This document shows positions 1 to 5,025 of a stretch of 5,025 bases of DNA, piece by piece (the stretch's first letter is position 1; the number at the start of each line of letters is the position of its first letter). A model generated the notes under the pieces. That model was not told the DNA's origin. It saw only the letters and a list, made by a program, of their open reading frames with translations, and did not search any database. The stretch is taken from NCBI GenBank assembly GCA_030642405.1, contig DAOWNV010000216.1, positions 1 to 5,025 of the forward strand, in the 5' to 3' direction. The stretch is from Desulfosarcina sp. (GTDB lineage: Bacteria > Desulfobacterota > Desulfobacteria > Desulfobacterales > Desulfosarcinaceae). The position numbers and the translations under genes are program-made.

Positions 1-1
1 A

Positions 2-1192
2 CTGGCGGCCATGGATGATAGGGTGGATCCCGAAGAGGCCTTTGTTTGCGCCATGATGAGCCAGTTGGGTAGACTGGCGATGATCCATTACCTTCCAAAA
101 GATCATCAAGCGATTTCCGCATACATGGCTGAGCGAGATGTCCGAGAAACCAAAGCGGTAAAGGCGGTATGCGGTATAACCTACGATGAGTTGGGCCTGG
201 CCGTAGCTAAACAGTGGAATTTTCCTTCACAAATTTACGAGGCCATGCAACCGTTGACCGAAACGGAACTGGAAAATAAAAAGGCCCCACCTGATAAGCT
301 TCGGGTCATTACCGGTTTCATGAAAGCCCTTCATGAGATGATTTACAACGATCACTCCCCAATTGATACAAAACGGCTTCGGACCATGGTCGAAAGCTAC
401 GAACCACATGTTACCATTTCAACCAAAAAGCTGAAATCGTTGATTAAAGATTCGTTGGAAAACGTACATAAACATGCGCAGGCATTGAGCCTCAATGTTT
501 CCCAAAATGACTTTTTGGACCGATTGGTCACCCTTTACAACCCAAAACATCGACCGACCGAACCAAAGAAAAAGGAGTCGAAAAAAGATCCTGTCGCCGA
601 AATAACGAACAATGGGTATCTGCTGAAAGATGAAAACCAGCTTCAAAACAGCGTACGAATTCCCGAAACACGAAATCCGAGCGATATTCTCATGGAGGGA
701 GTTCAGGAGTTATCCCAGATCATGATGACCGATTATGATGTTGACACGATCGCCATGATGAGTCTGGAGATTTTTTACCGTGCCTTGGATTTTCAGCGGG
801 TTCTGATGTTCATCAAAGAAAACGGCAAACAACAAATGTCGGCTCGCTTCGGATACGGCGATCGATGCCGGCACCTTATCGACACCATCGGTTTTGCAAT
901 CAAGCCGTCCAAAGATCTGTTCAATCTATCCCTTCAGGTGGGTAAAGACCTGATAGTCGAGGATTCCCGTGACAAAAAATTAGAGCATCTCATCCCCTCA
1001 TGGTACCACGATCACATCGATGCACCCTCGTTTGTCTTACTGCCCATCGCCTATCAAAATGTGACTATCGGCGCACTATATGGAGACCGCGATTCAAAAG
1101 GGCTACCGGTTAGCGAAACCGAACACCGCTACGTAAGCATGCTTCGCAATCAGTTCATATTATCCATCAAGTACACGCAAAAAGAACAATGA
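2..1192 (+). CDS. HDOD domain protein with C-terminal GAF-like domain (5' end outside window)
   Basis: Likely a cytoplasmic signalling or regulatory protein. HDOD domains are relatives of HD phosphohydrolases that lack the catalytic His-Asp pair and serve as protein-interaction modules. The reading frame is open to the left edge, and the residues before the first visible ATG (position 11) continue the domain, so the true start is upstream and this ATG is probably internal. Counting from that Met, residues 6-30 (PEEAFVCAMMSQLGRLAMI) match the usual HDOD block 'pEeaFlaGLLHdiG', with the HD pair replaced by SQ. Residues 56-80 (ITYDELGLAVAKQWNFP) match the following HDOD helix. Residues 90-175 look helical. 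A Lys/Glu-rich linker lies at about 183-194. Residues 228-389 have the size and pattern of a GAF domain (helix, then strands such as FVLLPIAYQNVTIGALYGD), possibly a ligand sensor. The TGA stop lies inside one copy of the 18-bp inverted repeat. HDOD is fairly secure; the GAF call is by pattern only. Confidence 0.8.
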   Translation: MAAMDDRVDPEEAFVCAMMSQLGRLAMIHYLPKDHQAISAYMAERDVRETKAVKAVCGITYDELGLAVAKQWNFPSQIYEAMQPLTETELENKKAPPDKLRVITGFMKALHEMIYNDHSPIDTKRLRTMVESYEPHVTISTKKLKSLIKDSLENVHKHAQALSLNVSQNDFLDRLVTLYNPKHRPTEPKKKESKKDPVAEITNNGYLLKDENQLQNSVRIPETRNPSDILMEGVQELSQIMMTDYDVDTIAMMSLEIFYRALDFQRVLMFIKENGKQQMSARFGYGDRCRHLIDTIGFAIKPSKDLFNLSLQVGKDLIVEDSRDKKLEHLIPSWYHDHIDAPSFVLLPIAYQNVTIGALYGDRDSKGLPVSETEHRYVSMLRNQFILSIKYTQKEQ

Positions 1193-1206
1193 TGGTTTCG
1201 TAAGAA
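1189..1206 (+). repeat. 18-bp inverted repeat, copy 1
   Basis: The sequence ATGATGGTTTCGTAAGAA reads on the plus strand here and, identically, on the minus strand at 3792-3809. It overlaps the TGA stop of the HDOD gene (1190-1192) and runs 14 bp into the convergent intergenic gap. The match ends abruptly on both sides: the two bases beyond each end differ between the copies. It has no coding role here apart from the stop codon. Confidence 0.85.
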
Positions 1207-1287
1207 TACCGTCTTTTGCATTTTTCATCGGTCACTTGTCATTTTCCTGAAGCGGGTAAAATGGAGGAAGGACAGTTTGAACGCCTG
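1193..1287. other. Intergenic gap between convergent genes
   Basis: This 95-bp gap separates the HDOD stop (TGA, 1190-1192) from the helicase stop (TAG on the minus strand, 1288-1290). Such a place would normally carry a bidirectional terminator, but I find no GC-rich stem followed by a T-run on either strand. The first 14 bp belong to copy 1 of the 18-bp inverted repeat. Nothing else is recognisable. Confidence 0.6.
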
Positions 1288-3786
1288 CTATCCATCATTT
1301 TCAGACGATATCTTCTTGTGCGTCTGCACCAGTTTAATCTCCCCATAGGAAAAATCGGCACCCAGAGCCTGCTTGACTTCATTGAGGTTTTTGCCTGTCA
1401 TCTTCGATAATGTCTGTTCAATAATCTTGCGTTTAGTGGAAGATAACAATCGTTTGATATCCACTTTCCCTTGCTCTATCCAATGAACCAAATGCCCTTC
1501 GATAGTGGAAACAACCAGCCCCCTGGTTTCGGCGATCTGTGGTAGAGTCATCCCTTGCTCAAAAAGGTCGAGGCTAGCTTGTTTAGTGTCCACCTTCGGT
1601 TTTTTAGATCCTCTTGGAGCATGGTTTTTTTTGGGTATGGATTCGACTTGGCTTGGTGGTGGTAGCACCACTGTCTCGATGCCATGCTTCTCTCGATAGC
1701 CACCAACCAGGGAAACCAATTCCTCGCCGTATCGCTCTACCAATTTCTTCCCGAGCCCCTTGATGGTTAATAAGGAAGAAACAGTGTTGGGAAGATGAAC
1801 GGCAATCTGAATAAGTGTTTTCTGGTGAAGGACCTGGTAGTGCGCAAGCCCATCCCCCTTTGCTTTTTCGCTTCGCCACGCTTTGAGAGATGCAAACAGT
1901 TCCGGATGAGAAATATCTGATTCGGCGTAGATCGGTGCGACGGTTGGTGTTTTTTTCTCACCGGCGTATAAACTCCCCGCCGAAAGAGCCCTGAAGTAGT
2001 CGGAAGGTGAGAATCCACTCGAACAGCTTTTTACGGCGGATTGTTTGACAACAGCCTCTTCTTTTACCAGCTTCAGTAGAAAATCCGCCTTCTTTCCCAA
2101 GGTTTTATTGTCCGTCTCCAGGTGCAACCGGGGTAAAGCGTTACAAAGGCCCGAGGTCAATTTCTCGTAAAAATAGGTGGACGCTTTGGAAATACGATCC
2201 AGGATGACCCCGTCGGTCGAAGGAAGGGTGGTGGTTGAAAACAGGCCGGTTAACTGCCGTATAAATTTATCACCGACTGAAAAAATTTCTTCTTCGCTCG
2301 ATTTCTCAAGGTTTTTGAAATCAGGGACGCCGGATACACTGATCAGGCCGGAACTACCCATCACCATTCCCACAAGTCTTCGCAGCATCCCCCGAAGTTG
2401 TTGAAAATCGAAACATTCGACCAGCAATCGTTGCTGGTATTGGTTTTTTTCCTTTTCCAATTGCTCATTCGAAGGACGATTATGTCTTGCTTCCTCGTTG
2501 AAAGTTCGAACCACCGGATCGGTTTTCATGGCCCTTGCGGCCAAGGTGGTGGAAAGCACCATGCCATCCAAGGTCCGACAGCGACTCAAGGCCACATACA
2601 CCTGACCATAGGCAAAAGCCGCCTGGGCATCAATAACCGCCCGGTTGAAGGTAAGCCCCTGGCTCTTGTGTATGGTGATGGCCCATGCTAGTCTGATGGG
2701 ATACTGCGTGAACCCTCCGACCAGTTTTTCGTTAATCTCTAAGGTATGGTCATCAAGGGAGTATTCAATGTTCTCCCAGGTATCCGGCTCAACGATAATC
2801 TCCTCGTGATCTCCCGGACATCGGATACGGATAGTTTCATCGGTAATTTGTGTAATCCGACCGATCTTTCCATTGAAATATCTTTTGTCGGGGGAATTAT
2901 CGTTACGAACAAACATCACCTGAGCCCCCTTTTTAAGCTTTAGGACAGAGGCGGTCGGGTAGGCATGTACGGGGAACTCCCCCTCGATTTTAGCGCTGAA
3001 AATATGCAGTTTCCGTTTCAGATCGGCCAACCTGGTTGCATTGATGTTGTCGGCGTTGCGGTTATGGGTGCTAAGTGTGATCACCCCGTCACCCTCTTTT
3101 GGTGTATATCCGGCGATATACCGGCTGTTAAGTTGTGCAAGAGAGGTCTCATCCAGCGAGTCATTGCGAACTTGGTTGAGAAGATGGATAAATCGACTGT
3201 CCGACTGTCGATAAATACGGGTGAGTTCGATGGTCACCATCCGTGTATTTGCTAAAGCGTTGCTGCTGAAAAAATAGGGAGAGGAATAATAGGGTTGTAA
3301 GATTTGCCAATCCTCATCTTTGACTACCGGCGGCAATTGAAAAAGGTCGCCGATCATCAGCAGTTGTACGCCGCCAAACGGTTGGTCGCTGCGGCGGTGA
3401 CGTTTTAAAACGCTATCCACACCATCAAGCAGGTCTGCCCGCACCATACTGATCTCATCAATGATCAGCAGATCCAGGCTCTTAATGATGTCGATTTTTT
3501 TCCTGCTAAACCGATAGATGGAACTCGAATTTTTACTACCCGGCACGTAAGGTCCGAAAGGAAGCTGAAAAAAGGAATGCAGGGTAACGCCGCCGGCGTT
3601 GATCGCAGCCACACCGGTGGGTGCAGTGACGACCAACCTTTTTTGGGCACTTTCCTTCAGATTTCTCAGAAAGGTCGTTTTCCCTGTTCCCGCCCTGCCG
3701 GTAAGAAAAATATTGAAACCGGTATCGCGGACATATTCTTCGGCAAGCTTAAGTTCCGGGTTATCTGTTTTCATTTTGATAGACAT
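1288..3786 (-). CDS. PIF1/RecD-like SF1 DNA helicase with HRDC and C-terminal helix-turn-helix domains
   Basis: Predicted ATP-dependent DNA helicase, probably acting in replication, recombination or repair. The helicase motifs are complete and in order: Walker A GRAGTGKT (30-37), Ia APTGVAA (55-61), Walker B LLIIDEISM (106-114), III GDLFQLPPV (146-154), TRIYRQ (189-194), V ITIHKSQGLTF (370-380) and VI VYVALSRCR (396-404). PIF1-type family members show this set. Residues 440-625 are helical and unassigned. Residues 627-702 match an HRDC nucleic-acid-binding domain (LFASLKAWRSEKA, then TVSSLLTIKGLGKKLVERYG). A basic linker (718-733) leads to a RecQ/RQC-like helix-turn-helix of the HTH_40 type (735-825: LFEQGMTLPQIAETRGLVVSTIEGHLVHWIEQG). 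The chosen ATG leaves about 29 residues before Walker A, as expected; Met5 is an alternative. Only a weak AAGAAG precedes the start. The gene follows the ispH-ubiA stop by 8 bp, suggesting co-transcription or translational coupling. The exact substrate is unknown. Confidence 0.93.
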   Translation of the reverse strand: MSIKMKTDNPELKLAEEYVRDTGFNIFLTGRAGTGKTTFLRNLKESAQKRLVVTAPTGVAAINAGGVTLHSFFQLPFGPYVPGSKNSSSIYRFSRKKIDIIKSLDLLIIDEISMVRADLLDGVDSVLKRHRRSDQPFGGVQLLMIGDLFQLPPVVKDEDWQILQPYYSSPYFFSSNALANTRMVTIELTRIYRQSDSRFIHLLNQVRNDSLDETSLAQLNSRYIAGYTPKEGDGVITLSTHNRNADNINATRLADLKRKLHIFSAKIEGEFPVHAYPTASVLKLKKGAQVMFVRNDNSPDKRYFNGKIGRITQITDETIRIRCPGDHEEIIVEPDTWENIEYSLDDHTLEINEKLVGGFTQYPIRLAWAITIHKSQGLTFNRAVIDAQAAFAYGQVYVALSRCRTLDGMVLSTTLAARAMKTDPVVRTFNEEARHNRPSNEQLEKEKNQYQQRLLVECFDFQQLRGMLRRLVGMVMGSSGLISVSGVPDFKNLEKSSEEEIFSVGDKFIRQLTGLFSTTTLPSTDGVILDRISKASTYFYEKLTSGLCNALPRLHLETDNKTLGKKADFLLKLVKEEAVVKQSAVKSCSSGFSPSDYFRALSAGSLYAGEKKTPTVAPIYAESDISHPELFASLKAWRSEKAKGDGLAHYQVLHQKTLIQIAVHLPNTVSSLLTIKGLGKKLVERYGEELVSLVGGYREKHGIETVVLPPPSQVESIPKKNHAPRGSKKPKVDTKQASLDLFEQGMTLPQIAETRGLVVSTIEGHLVHWIEQGKVDIKRLLSSTKRKIIEQTLSKMTGKNLNEVKQALGADFSYGEIKLVQTHKKISSENDG

Positions 3787-3791
3787 CGTGC

Positions 3792-3809
3792 TTCTTACGA
3801 AACCATCAT
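3792..3809 (-). repeat. 18-bp inverted repeat, copy 2
   Basis: This is the exact reverse complement of 1189-1206. On the minus strand it encodes the last four residues of the UbiA domain (MMVS) and the TAA stop (3795-3797). Its last bases, with the next G, form AAGAAG, the only candidate ribosome-binding sequence for the helicase gene, whose ATG starts at 3786. Unlike copy 1, this copy therefore does translational work for both genes. Together the two copies bracket the entire helicase gene. Confidence 0.85.
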
Positions 3810-5025
3810 CCAGAATATTGTTAGTACACCGGCCAGCAAAAACAAACTTTCCACCAAAAATTCCAGGCGCAGACCGGGCTGCATTCGCCCGTATTCATAG
3901 GCATGAACCAGAATCAGCATGCCAACCGGGCATAACGTCAAAAAAAAACCGAGGGCGGACACCGAGCCAAAAACGGAAAGGAGAGCCGGAAGAAGAATAC
4001 AACCGGTCAGTATGCCTTTCAAAAGCACGAAGGTTCTTGGGTTTCCCAAAAGAATCGGCAGCGTCTCCTTACCCACAATACGGTCCCCTTGAACATCTAA
4101 AAGGTCGAAGAAAGCGGTTCGGCAAAAGACAAGGGCTGTTGCCCAAACAAACACACCGACAACGACAACGGTCTGGCGTTCCCGTTCGGCTATGCCAGGT
4201 AACAAAGCCGCAACAATCCCCCATGCAACGGCAATAAGAACGGTCTTTGAACCTGGAATATCCATTATTCGACGGTAAGTAAACCCGAACCGATCAGGAA
4301 CTAGATAAAGCTTATATGAGAGCCCCAGCAGGCTCATAACCAGCAAAATTAAGAACGCAACCGTACCCATAGCAGAGGCGCTGAGGAGACCAAAACCACC
4401 GGCAACGATAGCAAGCATCGTCAATGAAAATTTGTGGTTTCTGTAAAATAGAGCTCGTTCCGGGTCATTGAACTCATCTTCAGCCCTTCCGGTCAAGTGG
4501 TTCAGCAGGTGCATGGACAAGACGTACAACATGGCCATGGTCACCTGAAACACGGCATCGGTTATTCCCAATAACTTCGTGCAGGCAAGGCAAAGACATC
4601 CGGCCCCCATGGCTACATAGGCATTGGTCAAAAGCAAGATGTAAACCGAATTGTATAAATATTTTAAGTGCCACGATTTGCGGGTTGCCTGCAGTTTTTC
4701 CAGTTCTCTGAAAACCCCCTTGATGATCCAGTTGGGCGTAGATGCCCCTGCGGTAATCCCGACCCGGGCGACACCTTCCCATTTGTAACGAGCAAGCTCC
4801 ACCTCCGTTTCCACATGAAAGGCCGGCTTTCCCGTTTCTCCGGCAATCTGTGCCAATCGCTGGGTGTTGCCGCTCTTTTTCCCGCCCACAACGACGACGG
4901 CATCCACATTTTCTGCAAGTTGTTTCACTTCAGCCTGACGTTTTTCCGTGGAATCGCAGATTGTGTCAAAGGTCTTGTAATGGGGAAATGTCTCGGCCGC
5001 CCATGCTTTAACCTGATCGAAAAAT
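3795..5025 (-). CDS. ispH: IspH (HMBPP reductase) C-terminal part fused to UbiA-family prenyltransferase (5' end outside window)
   Basis: The frame is open to the right edge, giving 409 visible residues (numbered from the edge); the GTG at 4928 is internal. Residues 1-112 are the C-terminal part of IspH, the [4Fe-4S] enzyme that converts HMBPP to IPP and DMAPP in the MEP pathway. Visible hallmarks are TICDSTEKRQ with cluster ligand Cys23 and Thr26 (Cys197 and Thr200 in E. coli), GGKKSGNTQRL with Ser51 and Asn53 (Ser225/Asn227), and VGITAGASTPNW with Ser95 (Ser269). Without a stop the chain continues into about nine hydrophobic segments (roughly 124-146, 158-178, 199-220, 221-241, 260-278, 284-304, 330-352, 356-377, 388-408), as in UbiA prenyltransferases. 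The second Asp motif is clear (FFDLLDVQGDRIVGKETLP; Asp307, Asp310, Asp314), as is DIPGSK (255-260). The first motif is degenerate (RAEDEFND, 180-187, keeping DxxxD instead of NDxxDxxxD). The UbiA part probably attaches an isoprenoid chain to a quinone or lipid head group; its acceptor is unknown. Confidence 0.9.
   Translation of the reverse strand, partial: FFDQVKAWAAETFPHYKTFDTICDSTEKRQAEVKQLAENVDAVVVVGGKKSGNTQRLAQIAGETGKPAFHVETEVELARYKWEGVARVGITAGASTPNWIIKGVFRELEKLQATRKSWHLKYLYNSVYILLLTNAYVAMGAGCLCLACTKLLGITDAVFQVTMAMLYVLSMHLLNHLTGRAEDEFNDPERALFYRNHKFSLTMLAIVAGGFGLLSASAMGTVAFLILLVMSLLGLSYKLYLVPDRFGFTYRRIMDIPGSKTVLIAVAWGIVAALLPGIAERERQTVVVVGVFVWATALVFCRTAFFDLLDVQGDRIVGKETLPILLGNPRTFVLLKGILTGCILLPALLSVFGSVSALGFFLTLCPVGMLILVHAYEYGRMQPGLRLEFLVESLFLLAGVLTIFWMMVS

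Noticed and set aside
11..13. ATG at 11 as the true start of the HDOD gene
   Set aside because: The frame is open upstream to the window edge, and the visible protein begins in the middle of the HDOD fold, so this Met is probably internal.
1193..1287. Possible bidirectional terminator between the convergent genes
   Set aside because: I looked for a GC-rich stem with a T-run on either strand and found only short unpaired T-rich patches, so I do not call a terminator.
2398..2691. Plus-strand open frame of 97 codons inside the helicase gene
   Set aside because: It is antisense to the conserved helicase motifs V and VI, and its sequence follows from the codon constraints of the opposite strand.
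1189..3809. Complete insertion sequence or transposon with 18-bp terminal inverted repeats
   Set aside because: There is no transposase, integrase or invertase between the repeats, and the flanking bases do not show a target-site duplication. The repeat is reported, but not as an insertion sequence.
3599..4237. Plus-strand open frame of 212 codons across the helicase/ubiA junction
   Set aside because: It lies antisense to two well-supported genes, its product is rich in Arg, Pro and Ser with no recognisable domain, and it has no plausible ribosome-binding site. It is a shadow of the minus-strand genes.
4926..4928. GTG as start of a stand-alone UbiA-like protein
   Set aside because: The codons before it encode the conserved IspH block TICDSTEKRQ in the same frame, so translation must begin further upstream, outside the window.

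Overview
The window holds three protein genes and almost no free space. It looks like a chromosomal segment of an anaerobic Gram-negative bacterium. A Desulfobacterota (sulfate-reducing deltaproteobacterial) genome is my best guess, because of the moderate GC content, the HDOD-type signalling protein and the isoprenoid-gene arrangement. This rests on gene style only; no marker gene is present.

Layout: (i) 1-1192, plus strand: the 3' part of an HDOD-domain signalling protein with a C-terminal GAF-like domain; its start lies left of the window. (ii) 1193-1287: a 95-bp gap between convergent genes, with no convincing terminator. (iii) 1288-3786, minus strand: a complete 832-residue PIF1/RecD-like superfamily 1 DNA helicase with added HRDC and helix-turn-helix domains. 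(iv) 3795-5025, minus strand: the 3' part of a gene whose product is, in one uninterrupted frame, the C-terminal part of IspH (last step of the MEP isoprenoid pathway) joined to a nine-segment UbiA-type membrane prenyltransferase. Its start lies right of the window.

The IspH-UbiA gene and the helicase gene run in the same direction only 8 bp apart, so they are probably co-transcribed although their functions have no obvious link. The HDOD gene converges on them.

Two observations deserve follow-up. The first is the IspH-UbiA fusion, which joins an isoprenoid-precursor enzyme to a prenyl-consuming membrane enzyme. The second is an exact 18-bp inverted repeat (1189-1206 and 3792-3809) that brackets the helicase gene and contains the stop codons of both flanking genes. 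Recombination between the copies would flip the helicase cleanly from the ispH-ubiA transcription unit to the HDOD transcription unit without damaging any gene. I see no CRISPR array, RNA gene, transposase or other recognisable mobile gene.
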